Origin: Homoserinimonas aerilata | Lineage (GTDB): Bacteria; Actinomycetota; Actinomycetes; Actinomycetales; Microbacteriaceae | DNA length: 64,000 nt | Direction of reading: 5' to 3' | Assembly (NCBI RefSeq): GCF_006716125.1 | Contig: NZ_VFOM01000001.1 | Location: forward strand, 930,001-994,000 | In this document: positions 48,628 through 57,334 of the stretch, one piece after another | Numbering within the stretch: position 1 is the stretch's first letter | How the letters are laid out: each line of letters begins with the position of its first letter | The notes under the pieces: generated by a model | The model's input: the letters and a program-made list of their open reading frames with translations, nothing else | The model's database searches: none | Told to the model about the DNA's origin: nothing | Program-made: the position numbers and the translations under genes

Positions 48628-50309
48628 GCAGTCTTGCGAAGGGCCAGCAGGCCGTGCGCATCACCGATCTCGGCGTGACGTTCGCGACCGACGGCGGCGA
48701 CGTGCGTGCCGTCGACGGCGTCAGCCTGAGCGTCTCAGCGGGCGAGGTTCTCGCGATCGTGGGCGAGAGCGGCAGCGGCAAGTCCGTCACCGCGAAGACC
48801 ATCCTGGGTCTTCTGCCGGAGACGGCCACGATCTCGGGCGCCGTTGTCATCGGGTCTCAGGATGTGACGCAGCTCTCGGGCGCCGAGCTCCGCCGCATCC
48901 GGGGCACGGGCGTGGCCATGGTGTTCCAGGAGCCGTCGACCGCGCTGAACCCGGTCTACACGGTCGGCTGGCAGATTGCCGAGGGCCTGCGCGCGCACGG
49001 GAAGTACACCCGCGGGCAGGCGAGGGCGAAGGCGATCGACATCATGGAGCGGGTGGGCATTCCGGATGCCGCCACGCGCGTCGACTACTACCCGCACCAG
49101 TTCTCGGGTGGGCAGAAGCAGCGCATCGTGATCGCGATGGCGCTCGTGCTCGACCCGGAGCTGATCGTCGCCGACGAGCCGACGACGGCCCTCGATGTGA
49201 CGGTGCAGGCCGAGATCCTCGATCTGCTGCGGCGCTGCCGCGACGAGTTCAATGCGGCGATCGTGCTGATCACCCACAACATGGGCGTCGTTGCGGATCT
49301 CGCCGATCGGGTGGCGGTCATGCTCGATGGCAAGGTCGTCGAGGAGGCGGATGCGACGAGCCTGTTCGCGGCGCCGAAGCACGAGTACACGAAGCGGCTG
49401 CTCGATGCCGTGCCGCACATCGGCACGGGCGCGGCGAGCACGCAGGAGCGTGCCAGCGCACAGGCCGAGCGGCCGGGCGAGAAGCTGGTCGTCGCCGAGA
49501 ATCTCGTGATCGAGTACCCGGGTCGTCTGGGTCGTGCGGGGTTCCGTGCCGTGAACGGTGTCAGTTTCAGCATCGCCGAGCGCGAGGTTCTGGGGCTCGT
49601 CGGCGAGAGCGGTTCGGGCAAGACGACGATCGGCCGTGCCATTGCCGGGCTCACCCGCGTGACGGGCGGGTCTCTGCAGGTGTTGGGGTACGAGATGCTC
49701 GGCATGCGCGAACGCGAGTTCCGGCCGCTGCGCAGTGACATCGGTTTCGTGTTCCAGGATCCGGCGACGAGCTTCAACCCCCTGCTGACGATCGCGGACT
49801 GCGTCGCTGAGCCGCTCATCATCCACGGCCGTGTGGGAGACTCGCGCGAGGCTCGGGGAACCGTCGACGAGCTGCTCGAGGCCGTGCAGCTTCCCAAGTC
49901 GTTCGGCGACAGGTTCCCTCATGAGCTCTCCGGTGGGCAGCGACAGCGGGCGAGCCTCGCCCGTTCGCTCGCACTGCAGCCGAAGCTGCTCATCGCCGAT
50001 GAGCCGACGAGCGCGCTCGACGTCTCGGTGCAGGCGAAGGTTCTCGATCTGTTCGCCGAGCTGCAGAAGGATTTCGGCTTCGCTGCGCTGTTCATCAGCC
50101 ACGACCTCGCGGTCGTCGATCTGCTCGCCGACCGCATCGGTGTGCTCTTCAAGGGTGAACTGGTCGAGGAGGGCACGGGGGCCGAGGTTCTCGGTGCGCC
50201 GAAGCATCCGTACACCCAGCGGTTGCTTGCCTCGCTCCCGGTTCCGAATCCGGCAGAGCAGGCAGAGCGCAGGAATGAGCTGATGAGGATCCGCCGGGCG
50301 GCATCGTGA
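48624..50309 (+). CDS. Fused dual ATPase of a peptide ABC transporter (DppD-DppF)
   Basis: Single 561-aa chain with two complete ATPase domains. Domain 1: Walker A GESGSGKSVTAK near 47, Q-loop MVFQEPSTALNP, signature FSGGQKQRI, Walker B LIVADEPTTALD, switch His in LITHNMGVV. Domain 2: GESGSGKTTIGR near 327, FVFQDPATSFNP, LSGGQRQRA, LLIADEPTSALD, FISHDLAVV. Such fusions are a known variant of DppD/DppF, and should serve as the whole ATPase of the transporter. The next gene overlaps by four bases. Confidence 0.93.
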   Translation: MSSLAKGQQAVRITDLGVTFATDGGDVRAVDGVSLSVSAGEVLAIVGESGSGKSVTAKTILGLLPETATISGAVVIGSQDVTQLSGAELRRIRGTGVAMVFQEPSTALNPVYTVGWQIAEGLRAHGKYTRGQARAKAIDIMERVGIPDAATRVDYYPHQFSGGQKQRIVIAMALVLDPELIVADEPTTALDVTVQAEILDLLRRCRDEFNAAIVLITHNMGVVADLADRVAVMLDGKVVEEADATSLFAAPKHEYTKRLLDAVPHIGTGAASTQERASAQAERPGEKLVVAENLVIEYPGRLGRAGFRAVNGVSFSIAEREVLGLVGESGSGKTTIGRAIAGLTRVTGGSLQVLGYEMLGMREREFRPLRSDIGFVFQDPATSFNPLLTIADCVAEPLIIHGRVGDSREARGTVDELLEAVQLPKSFGDRFPHELSGGQRQRASLARSLALQPKLLIADEPTSALDVSVQAKVLDLFAELQKDFGFAALFISHDLAVVDLLADRIGVLFKGELVEEGTGAEVLGAPKHPYTQRLLASLPVPNPAEQAERRNELMRIRRAAS

Positions 50310-51151
50310 GGGTTACTGCGGGAGAGGCCGGCGCCGTCGTCTCGGCGCGGGATCTGTCGGTCCACTACCTCTCGCGCAATGCGTCCTCGTACCATCTGGC
50401 GCTCGACGGGCTCACCTTCGATGTCGCAGCGGGCGAGGTGCTGGGCGTTGTGGGGGAGTCGGGCTCGGGCAAGTCGACGCTCGCACGCGCCGTTGCGGGG
50501 CTCACGGGCCTCGGCCAGCTCGACGACGGCATCCCCGAGATCAGGGGCGGCAGTCTGCGCGTGCTGGGAACGGACATCCGGGGAATCTCTCGGCGGCAGC
50601 GCGACCGTCTCACGGGGCGGGTCGGCTATCTTGCGCAGAACGGCGCGGTGACGCTCAACCCACGCCTGACGGTGGGCGAGAACGTGGCCGAGCCGATCTT
50701 CGAACGCGATCGGCGTTTCCGGCAGAAGGAGGCGACGGCGATCGTCGCATCGCTGGTCGATTCGGTGCATCTTCCGCTGTCTGTTCTCCCGAAGCAGCCG
50801 CACGAGCTGAGCAGCGGGCAGCGGCAGCGGGTCGCCCTCGCACGCGCCCTCGTTCTCGAGCCGTCGCTGCTGGTGGCCGACGAACCCACCCGCGGTGTCG
50901 ATGCGACCGTCAAGTCGGGCGTGCTCGGTGTTCTGCGCGAGCTGCAGCTGCAGCGGGGATTCTCTGCGCTCGTCGTGAGCAGTGACCTTGCGGTTGTGTC
51001 GGCGATGACGGAACGGGTTGCGGTTCTGAGCGGTGGCGTGCTGATCGGAATCGGTCCGCTCGAGTCGCTGTTGGAGCATCCGACGCATCCGTATCTGGAG
51101 GCGCTGGCTGCGGTGCGGGAGGGCTACCGCGATGAACGCGACGGCGACTGA
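50306..51151 (+). CDS. Additional, degenerate ABC ATPase of the peptide-transporter operon
   Basis: A third ATPase domain as a separate 281-aa protein. Walker [13 protein letters not shown] (near 48) and Walker B LLVADEPTRGVD are intact, but the signature is LSSGQRQRV (Gly170 to Ser) and the switch His is replaced by Ser226 in VVSSDLAVV. It is translated from GTG overlapping the fused ATPase. As the fused protein already holds two full sites, this one may be regulatory or replace one half for another permease. Function not known. Confidence 0.88.
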   Translation: MRVTAGEAGAVVSARDLSVHYLSRNASSYHLALDGLTFDVAAGEVLGVVGESGSGKSTLARAVAGLTGLGQLDDGIPEIRGGSLRVLGTDIRGISRRQRDRLTGRVGYLAQNGAVTLNPRLTVGENVAEPIFERDRRFRQKEATAIVASLVDSVHLPLSVLPKQPHELSSGQRQRVALARALVLEPSLLVADEPTRGVDATVKSGVLGVLRELQLQRGFSALVVSSDLAVVSAMTERVAVLSGGVLIGIGPLESLLEHPTHPYLEALAAVREGYRDERDGD

Positions 51152-52121
51152 CGGTTTTCTCGCCTGGACCGGCGGATACACGGAGTCGATGGGCGGTTCT
51201 GCCCTCGGCATCGGGCGCCTCGGCGTGCGGCCGTCGGGTGAGCTCGTCTTCGACGGCGTCGTCGCCACCATGTCATCCCCGTCGTATCTCGCCCGGGCCG
51301 GCAGCGTGTTGTATGCCGCTGATGAGGCCGAGGGGCGGGTGGCAGCCTTTCGCATCGAGGCCGGCAACGCGCTGACGCCGCTCGGTTCGCTCGCGACGAG
51401 CGGTGCGCATCCGTGCCACCTCTCGGTGGCGGGGCGGATGCTCCTGGCCGCGAACTACGGCGACGGCAGCGTCGACGTGTTCTCGCTTCACGATGACGGG
51501 TCGCTGCTCGAACATGTGCAGCGGCTGCCGGGTGAGGGCTCAGGCCCGTTGCCGCAGCAGGACGGTCCGCACGCCCACAGCACCCTCGTGCTGCCGTCTG
51601 GCGGCGTCCTGAGCGCCGATCTCGGTGCCGATCGTGTGTATCTGCACGACGCGTCCTCGGGTCGTCTGTGGCGCACGGGGCATCTTGAGCTGCCGCCGGG
51701 CACGGGGCCGCGCGATCTGCTGCTGCTCGGTGACCGCGTGCTTCTGCTCGGAGAGTTCGGCTCCCGCATCCATGAGATCGTCGACGGGCAGCTCGTACGC
51801 TCCGGCGAGTTGGTGACGGATGCTGTGCCCGGCGATCAGGCGGCGGGCCTCGCCGTCGGCCCCGGTGGGCGCTTTCTCTATGCGGGGCTCCGGGGCTCGA
51901 ATCGCATCGCGGTCGTCGATGCCCATTCGCTGGTGCCGGTCGCGGCGGTGTCGTGCGAGGGGGATTGGCCGAGGCATCTCACCGTGGTCGATGGTCTGCT
52001 TCTCGTCTCGAACCAGTTGTCCGGCACGGTGTCGCGCTTCGAGCTCGACGCGGTTTCGGGCCTTCCTCGCCTGCTCGAGCGGCCGGCGATGGTGCCTTCT
52101 CCCACCTTCCTTCTCCCCTGA
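51132..52121 (+). CDS. Lactonase family beta-propeller protein (6-phosphogluconolactonase-like)
   Basis: Protein of 329 aa of the YbhE-type lactonase family, seven-bladed beta-propellers. Family landmarks: SSPSYLARAG near 48, ATSGAHPCHLSVAGRMLLAANYGDGSVDVFSL, the QQDGPHAHSTLV histidine block, and GDWPRHLTVVDGLLLVSNQLSGTVSRFELD. There is no signal peptide. It overlaps the third ATPase gene by 20 bases, so it belongs to the transporter operon. The ligand could be a sugar lactone or another metabolite; the link to peptide transport is unexplained. Confidence 0.85.
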   Translation: MNATATDGFLAWTGGYTESMGGSALGIGRLGVRPSGELVFDGVVATMSSPSYLARAGSVLYAADEAEGRVAAFRIEAGNALTPLGSLATSGAHPCHLSVAGRMLLAANYGDGSVDVFSLHDDGSLLEHVQRLPGEGSGPLPQQDGPHAHSTLVLPSGGVLSADLGADRVYLHDASSGRLWRTGHLELPPGTGPRDLLLLGDRVLLLGEFGSRIHEIVDGQLVRSGELVTDAVPGDQAAGLAVGPGGRFLYAGLRGSNRIAVVDAHSLVPVAAVSCEGDWPRHLTVVDGLLLVSNQLSGTVSRFELDAVSGLPRLLERPAMVPSPTFLLP

Positions 52122-52180
52122 GGGGAACTCGATTTTGTCGGAGACGAATAATTGGTAAAGTAGGCACGCTGTTCCAGTAG

Positions 52181-52253
52181 TCCTCGATAGCTCAATTGGC
52201 AGAGCAGCCGGCTGTTAACCGGCAGGTTCTTGGTTCGAGTCCAAGTCGGGGAG
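52181..52253 (+). tRNA. tRNA-Asn (GTT)
   Basis: Cloverleaf of 73 bases: acceptor TCCTCGA with TCGGGGA and discriminator G73, D-arm GCTC/GAGC, anticodon stem GCCGG/CCGGC around CTGTTAA (anticodon GTT), and T-arm TTGGTTCGAGTCCAA. CCA is not encoded. A TTGTCG (52135) and TAAAGT (52156) pair upstream may be its promoter, though the spacing is short. Confidence 0.96.
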
Positions 52254-52263
52254 CACAGTTCGG

Positions 52264-52295
52264 AGAATGCGCCCAACGGGGCGCATTCTTCGTTT
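52264..52295 (+). terminator. Hairpin terminator after tRNA-Asn
   Basis: AGAATGCGCCC and GGGCGCATTCT form an 11-bp perfect stem with loop AACG, followed by TCGTTT. It starts 11 bases after the tRNA and ends only 16 bases before the next gene's start. Confidence 0.85.
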
Positions 52296-52310
52296 CAGGG
52301 TGGAGGCCCC

Positions 52311-53213
52311 GTGGACATCTGGCTCGCTGTCGTCGGAATCGACCCTGTCGTGCTCGTCTCGATCGCCGCTGCAGGCATCCTGCTGGCCCTCGTGTTCTTG
52401 GCCCTGTGGGTCGTGGCGCTGCGCCACCTGCGCGAGCAGCGCCGTCTGCGCGCGGAGGCCGAGCACATGGTTCTCGAATCCGAGGAGGATCTGGCCGAGC
52501 AGTCGGCCCGGATGCGCATGGTTCGTGAGTTGCAGCAGCTCTCGATCCAGTCGGTGACGGAGATCATCCGCCAGGCCGATGGTGCCAGGTACAAGGGCGA
52601 GGCAGATCCGGCAGCGGCCGTGCGTTCGGCGACGGCCATCGCCGATGTCGCGCGATCGACGCTTGCCGAGCTGCGGCGTGCCGTGCCGATCATGCGGCAG
52701 GGCGAGTCGGGCGCTGCCCAGCAGCCGGGCATCAAGACGGCTCGCGAGTTGTTCCGGATGATGCGCGAGGCGGGCCTCGATGTTCGCTTCGAGGAGACCG
52801 GCACTCGATTTCCGCTGACGCAGGCCGCGGAGCTCGCGATCTACCGCATCCTTCAGGAGTCCCTGACGAACGCCCTCAAGTATGGGGGAGAGGGCACGGA
52901 GGCCCGTGTGGCCTTCCGCTGGTCGGCCGAGGGTTTCAATGTTCTCGTCGACGACGACGGCACGAGGGCGGCCAGCCGTCGGGCGGGCGCTGACCCGAAC
53001 GAGATCTCACGCAGCGGCGGTTACACGATCGAGGATGATGCCGCGGCGCTGACCGCGGTCGCGCAGGGGCCCGGCATCACCGAGATGCGCGAGCGCACTG
53101 AGCTTTTCGGTGGCGTGTTCACGGCCTACTCGGTGCCCGGTGTCGGTTTCTCCATCTCTGCCGCGTTCCCGACGCTTCGCCGTGAGGGCAGCGGCGCCCA
53201 GCGGCGCGACTGA
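52311..53213 (+). CDS. Histidine-kinase-like ATPase lacking the phospho-acceptor His (pseudokinase)
   Basis: Protein of 300 aa: one N-terminal membrane segment (IDPVVLVSIAAAGILLALVFLALWVVAL), a charged coiled coil (residues ~45-75), a HisKA_3-like helix, and a HATPase domain with N-box IYRILQESLTNALKYGG and GPGITEMRERTELFGG. Where true kinases have RxxRDMHD, this one reads RMVRELQQ, so the acceptor His is Gln75. The following QADGARY matches the kinase at 16573, showing common origin. No response regulator adjoins. GTG 52311 has GGAGG at four bases. Unknown role; perhaps a signalling regulator that binds ATP without phosphotransfer. Confidence 0.85.
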   Translation: MDIWLAVVGIDPVVLVSIAAAGILLALVFLALWVVALRHLREQRRLRAEAEHMVLESEEDLAEQSARMRMVRELQQLSIQSVTEIIRQADGARYKGEADPAAAVRSATAIADVARSTLAELRRAVPIMRQGESGAAQQPGIKTARELFRMMREAGLDVRFEETGTRFPLTQAAELAIYRILQESLTNALKYGGEGTEARVAFRWSAEGFNVLVDDDGTRAASRRAGADPNEISRSGGYTIEDDAAALTAVAQGPGITEMRERTELFGGVFTAYSVPGVGFSISAAFPTLRREGSGAQRRD

Positions 53214-53230
53214 CTGGCGCGAGCGGCACA

Positions 53231-54037
53231 GTGGCGAGACGGGGCGGTAGGCGGATGCGCTTCCGCGATGCGGAGACGGCGTCGGCTCTGCGGGCGGCGG
53301 CGAGCGTCGGTGTCGCAGTCTCGGCCTACGGGGTGTCCTTTGGGGCACTGGCGGTCACGGCGGGCCTCGACGTGTGGCAGACCTGCGTGCTGAGCCTGCT
53401 GATGTTCTCCGGAGGCTCCCAGTTCGCCCTCATCGGGGTGATCGCGTCGGGAGGCCTCGCGGCCGGCCCTGCGGCGATTGCGGGCGCCGCGCTGCTCGGA
53501 ACGCGTAACGCCGTGTACGCGATGCGGATGGGGCCGATCGTCGGTCCGGGGCTGTTCCGTCGTGTGGCGGCCGCGCATCTCACGATCGACGAGAGCACGG
53601 CGGTGTCGACGGCGCAGACGACGCTCCGCGGCCAGCGTGTCGGTTTCTGGGCCACGGGCATCCTGATCTTCATCGGCTGGAATCTGACGACCCTTCTCGG
53701 CGCCGTCATCGGCGATCTGCTCGGCGATGTCAGCCGTTGGGGTCTGGATGCGGCGGCCGCAGCCGCGTTCCTGGGCCTGCTGTGGCCCCGACTTGTGCAG
53801 TTGCAGCCGGTCGTGGTGGCCGTCGCCGCTGCAGTCGTCGCCGTGGTGCTCACGCCCTGGCTGCCCGCCGGCGTGCCGGTGCTGGCCGCAGCGGGTGTGG
53901 CCGTGGTCGTCGGGCTGGGTAACTGGTTCGGCTCCCGCGAGGCGCACACGCTCGCCGAGGAGGTCGCGACCGATTCGGTCGCCACCCATGACGCGCACCT
54001 GGGCGAGCACCGTCACGACGGGGGAGAAGCGTCATGA
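53231..54037 (+). CDS. azlC: AzlC family branched-chain amino acid exporter subunit
   Basis: Large subunit (268 aa) of an AzlCD/YgaZH-type exporter, known for branched-chain amino acids (leucine analogue resistance in Bacillus). The family landmark is SVGVAVSAYGVSFGALAVTAGLDVWQTCVLSLLMFSGGSQFALIG followed by GTRNAVYAMRMGP. Multiple membrane helices follow, and a charged His-rich tail ends in HDAHLGEHRHDGGEAS. Start GTG 53231. The stop overlaps azlD by four bases. Confidence 0.93.
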   Translation: MARRGGRRMRFRDAETASALRAAASVGVAVSAYGVSFGALAVTAGLDVWQTCVLSLLMFSGGSQFALIGVIASGGLAAGPAAIAGAALLGTRNAVYAMRMGPIVGPGLFRRVAAAHLTIDESTAVSTAQTTLRGQRVGFWATGILIFIGWNLTTLLGAVIGDLLGDVSRWGLDAAAAAAFLGLLWPRLVQLQPVVVAVAAAVVAVVLTPWLPAGVPVLAAAGVAVVVGLGNWFGSREAHTLAEEVATDSVATHDAHLGEHRHDGGEAS

Positions 54038-54345
54038 CCCTGTGGCTGATCATCATCGTGGCATCGCTGGCCTGCCTCGCCCTGAAGCTGTCGGGCTATC
54101 TCGTTCCGCCGGCGTTCATGGAGCGCCCGCGGCCGGCTCGCGTAGCCAACCTGCTGACGGTGGCGCTGCTGGCGGCGCTCGTGGCGACGCAGGCTGTCGG
54201 TTCCGCCGAGGGCCTGGTGCTCGACGCGAGGGTTCCTGCTCTGTTCGTCGCGGCGGTGCTGTTCTCGGTGCGGGTGCCGTTCATCGTCGTCATCGTGGCC
54301 GCCGCCGCGACGGCTGCGGCGATTCGAGCCGTCTTCGGCGGTTAG
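54034..54345 (+). CDS. azlD: AzlD domain protein (exporter small subunit)
   Basis: Small membrane subunit (103 aa) with three or four helices: LWLIIIVASLACLALKLSGYLVPPAFMERPRPARVANLLTVALLAALVATQAV. This pattern, with the PxxxxxxPxxxRVANLL block, is typical of AzlD. It starts inside the azlC stop (ATGA) and together they form the exporter. It ends seven bases before the convergent def gene. Confidence 0.92.
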   Translation: MTLWLIIIVASLACLALKLSGYLVPPAFMERPRPARVANLLTVALLAALVATQAVGSAEGLVLDARVPALFVAAVLFSVRVPFIVVIVAAAATAAAIRAVFGG

Positions 54346-54351
54346 GGTCGC

Positions 54352-54918
54352 TCAGCCTTCGAGATCGTCGACTCCAGGCATCCAGCTGAGCCCTGGCTGT
54401 CCCCAGCCTTCGCGTTTGATCGCCTTCGCGGCGGCCTTGCGCCGACTCGCGTCGAGCCGGTCGACGTACAGGGTGCCGTCGAGGTGGTCGTATTCGTGTT
54501 GGAAGATGCGGGCGAGCCAGCCGGATGCGCGCACCTCGAACGGATGCTGGTCCAGGTCGACGGCGCGAAGCACGGCGAGCTCGGAGCGGCGCAGTGCGAA
54601 CCGCTCGCCGGGCACCGAGAGGCAGCCCTCCGACTCGTCCTCGTCGTCGGGAGCCCCCGTGAGGATGGGGCTGAGCCAGAGTTCGGGGTTGATGGCGGTG
54701 CCGCGGTGCAGGGTTCCGTCGTCGTCGGTCCAGTCGTAGACGAAGAGGCGCAGGCCGACGCCGACCTGCGGGGCGGCGAGGCCGACGCCCGGCGCGGCCT
54801 CCATCGTCTCGAACATGTCGCCGACGAGCTCCCGCAGCACGGAATCGAAGGACGATACGGGCGATGCGGGGGAGTGGAGTACCGGGTCACCGGTGATAAC
54901 TATGGGAAGTACGGCCAT
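54352..54918 (-). CDS. def: Peptide deformylase
   Basis: Metalloenzyme (188 aa) that removes the formyl group from nascent proteins. All three motifs are present: GVGLAAPQVG (near 44), EGCLSVPG (near 97) and HEYDHLDG (near 142), whose Cys and two His hold the metal. ATG 54918 is the family-like start (MAVLPIVITGDPVLH). It converges with azlD and diverges from the DMT transporter. Confidence 0.95.
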   Translation of the reverse strand: MAVLPIVITGDPVLHSPASPVSSFDSVLRELVGDMFETMEAAPGVGLAAPQVGVGLRLFVYDWTDDDGTLHRGTAINPELWLSPILTGAPDDEDESEGCLSVPGERFALRRSELAVLRAVDLDQHPFEVRASGWLARIFQHEYDHLDGTLYVDRLDASRRKAAAKAIKREGWGQPGLSWMPGVDDLEG

Positions 54919-54958
54919 TCGCCAAGAATATCCCGGCGCGAACCCTTAGGGTCGTTCT

Positions 54959-55876
54959 GTGCTTCCCGACCTGACAGAACTGGCGATGGAGTCCCTCACG
55001 CCGATGCAGGCCTTGGGCATTCCTGTGGCGCTCATCGGTGCCGTCTTCCTCGCTGTGGGCGCGCAGCTGCAGCACCGCGGTGTCGGCAAGGTGGAGGCGC
55101 AGATCGCGCCGCCTGTGCGCACGGCAGGCCTGAGCCTGCGGCAGATGGCTGCGCTGGTCGCCCGCCCGTCGTGGCTCATCGGCACGCTCATGCTCGGCCT
55201 GGCCGTGGTCTTTCAGCTCACGAGCCTCGCCCTGGCGCCGCTCACGGTCGTCCAGCCGCTCGGCGCGGTGGCTCTGGTCATCACCGCCGTGCTCAATGCG
55301 CGCGTGTCGAATGTTCGGCTCGATGCTGCGAGCATCCGGGCTGTCGCATTCTGTGTGGGTGGTGTCGCGCTGTTCGTCACGATCGCGTCGTTCACGACCA
55401 CGTCACGCAGGGTTTCGGATGCTCAGGTGTTCGTGATCCTCGCAATCCTCGCGGTGGTCCTGGTGGCCTTGGCGGCGCTGTTCCTCGCCTACCGGCACCG
55501 TTTCAAGGCGATCATGTACATCGTCGGCGCCGGCGTCGTCTACGGTTTCGTGGCGACCCTCGCGAAGGTCGTGATCGACCGGGTCAAGACGGGCGACTTC
55601 GAGTGGCTCACCCTCACCTGTGTCGTCGCGCTGCTTGTGGCCACGGTGCTGGGCGGCTATTTCGTGCAGAACGCGTACTCCTCGGGCCCACCGGATCTGG
55701 TGATCGCCGGGCTCACCGTCATCGACCCGATCGTGGCCGTGCTCATCGGCATCCTGGTACTGAGGGAGGCCGACGGCGCCCACTGGACCATCATGTTCGC
55801 GTTCCTTGTGGCTGGGGCGATGGCCGTCTATGGCGTGTTCCAGCTCGCCAAATACCACCCCCAGACACGGCATTAG
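54959..55876 (+). CDS. DMT-superfamily transporter (EamA-like)
   Basis: Membrane protein (305 aa) with ten expected helices. The first reads PVALIGAVFLAVGAQLQHRGV, then LMLGLAVVFQLTSLALAPLTVVQPLGAVALVITAVLNA, a family-typical block; the second half ends LVIAGLTVIDPIVAVLIGILVLREA. Substrate unknown; proteins of this family export metabolites or transport magnesium (NIPA-like). Start GTG 54959; a later ATG (54986) is a weak alternative. It ends 130 bases before a glycosyltransferase. Confidence 0.8.
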   Translation: MLPDLTELAMESLTPMQALGIPVALIGAVFLAVGAQLQHRGVGKVEAQIAPPVRTAGLSLRQMAALVARPSWLIGTLMLGLAVVFQLTSLALAPLTVVQPLGAVALVITAVLNARVSNVRLDAASIRAVAFCVGGVALFVTIASFTTTSRRVSDAQVFVILAILAVVLVALAALFLAYRHRFKAIMYIVGAGVVYGFVATLAKVVIDRVKTGDFEWLTLTCVVALLVATVLGGYFVQNAYSSGPPDLVIAGLTVIDPIVAVLIGILVLREADGAHWTIMFAFLVAGAMAVYGVFQLAKYHPQTRH

Positions 55877-56005
55877 GGTAGTTTTGTCTCATGCCTCCCG
55901 CTCCGGGAGCGGCCGTGATGGTCGCTTTCGCAGGGGTCGCTCATCTTCTGTCGGGCTGCCGCACTTCTGCCCCCGACGCCCCCGACTCTAAGGAATCGCA
56001 CAGTC

Positions 56006-57244
56006 TTGCCCGATACCTCTGATCCAGCCCATATCCCGGACACGGCACCCCTGAAGGTGCTCATCGGCTGCGACACGTTCCCTCCGGATGTGAACGGGGC
56101 CGCGAACTTCGCCTCCCGCCTCGCCGCCGGCCTCGTGCAGCGCGGCCATGAGGTGGTCGTTGCAGCCCCGGCGGCGAGTCGCCGGCATGGTCGTTTCGTC
56201 GAGGACCATGAGGGTGCGAGCTTCCCGGTGGAGCGGATGTATTCGTGGCGCTGGTACCCGCACGACTGGCTGAGGTTCGTGCTGCCGTGGCGCAGTCGCG
56301 CTCATGCGGCGCGCATCCTTGATGAGGTGAAGCCGGATGTCGTGCACATCCAGTCGCACATCGTCGTCGGTCGCGGCATGGCCCGCGAGGCTCACAAGCG
56401 CGGCATCCGCGTGATCGCCACGAACCACTTCATGCCCGAGAACATGATCGAGCACACGCTGCTGCCGAAGTTCCTGAGGCAGACGGCCATCCGTCTCGCC
56501 TGGCGGGATGCGTCGAGGACGTTCGCGCTCTGCGAGGCTGTCACGACGCCCACGCGCAAGGCGGCGGCGTTCCTCGAGGCCGAGACGGAGCTGCGCGGGG
56601 TGCACGCCATCTCCTGCGGCATCGACGCGAGCCTGTACACGCCGAGCCTTGAGCCGCGCAGCGAGAACCGCATCGTCTTCGTCGGCCGGGTCACGGGCGA
56701 GAAGCACATCGATGTGCTCCTGCGGGCGGTCGCCTCGCTCGATGCGAAGCTGGATGTGAAGCTCGACATCGTCGGCGGCGGCGACCAGATGAACCAGCTC
56801 AAGCAGCTGGCCACGACTCTGGGCATCCGTTCCAATGTGAACTTCACGGGCTATGTGTCCGATGAGGAGCTGCGCGGCACGCTCACGCACGCCACCCTTT
56901 TTGCGATGCCGTCGATTGCGGAGCTGCAGAGCATCGCGACGATGGAGGCCATGGCGTCGGGGCTGCCGATCGTCGCGGCCGACGCCATGGCGTTGCCTCA
57001 CCTCGTGCACAATGGCGAGAACGGATTCCTGTTCACGCCGGGCGATTCGGCGGACCTCGCCGAGAAGCTCACGAAGGTGCTTCGGATGCCTCAGGACGAG
57101 CTCTTGAAGCTCAAGCAGGCGAGCCTCAAGCTGATCGAGGCGCACGACATCCAGCGCACCTTGAACACGTTCGAGAGCCTGTATCGTGGTGAGGCGGTCA
57201 CGGATCCTGTGACCGATGTGTCGCTCGACGGCTCCGCTTCGTAG
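56006..57244 (+). CDS. GT4 family glycosyltransferase (PimB'/MgtA-like)
   Basis: Retaining glycosyltransferase of 412 aa with two Rossmann domains. N-terminal: KVLIGCDTFPPDVNGAANFASRLAAGLVQRGHEVVV; C-terminal: RIVFVGRVTGEKHIDVLLRAV and the EX7E sugar-nucleotide motif in PSIAELQSIATMEAMASGLPIVA. This subfamily uses GDP-mannose or UDP-sugars to make glycolipids such as phosphatidylinositol mannosides, so membrane lipid glycosylation is likely. The TTG start at 56006 is uncertain; AAGGAA lies 11 bases upstream. Confidence 0.85.
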   Translation: MPDTSDPAHIPDTAPLKVLIGCDTFPPDVNGAANFASRLAAGLVQRGHEVVVAAPAASRRHGRFVEDHEGASFPVERMYSWRWYPHDWLRFVLPWRSRAHAARILDEVKPDVVHIQSHIVVGRGMAREAHKRGIRVIATNHFMPENMIEHTLLPKFLRQTAIRLAWRDASRTFALCEAVTTPTRKAAAFLEAETELRGVHAISCGIDASLYTPSLEPRSENRIVFVGRVTGEKHIDVLLRAVASLDAKLDVKLDIVGGGDQMNQLKQLATTLGIRSNVNFTGYVSDEELRGTLTHATLFAMPSIAELQSIATMEAMASGLPIVAADAMALPHLVHNGENGFLFTPGDSADLAEKLTKVLRMPQDELLKLKQASLKLIEAHDIQRTLNTFESLYRGEAVTDPVTDVSLDGSAS

Positions 57245-57260
57245 CCGCCTCCTGCGCCAC

Positions 57261-57334
57261 GGGGCGGTAGCTCAGCTGGTTAGAGCAGCGGACTCATAAT
57301 CCGTCGGTCACGGGTTCAAGTCCCGTCCGCCCTA
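57261..57334 (+). tRNA. tRNA-Met (CAT)
   Basis: Cloverleaf of 74 bases: acceptor GGGGCGG with CCGCCCT (G1-U72 wobble), A73, D-arm GCTC/GAGC, anticodon stem GCGGA/TCCGT around CTCATAA (anticodon CAT) and T-arm CGGGTTCAAGTCCCG. CCA is not encoded. It is not the initiator, as the acceptor start is paired and the anticodon stem lacks three G-C pairs. A tRNA-Ile with lysidine at the CAT anticodon is the alternative. Confidence 0.88.
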
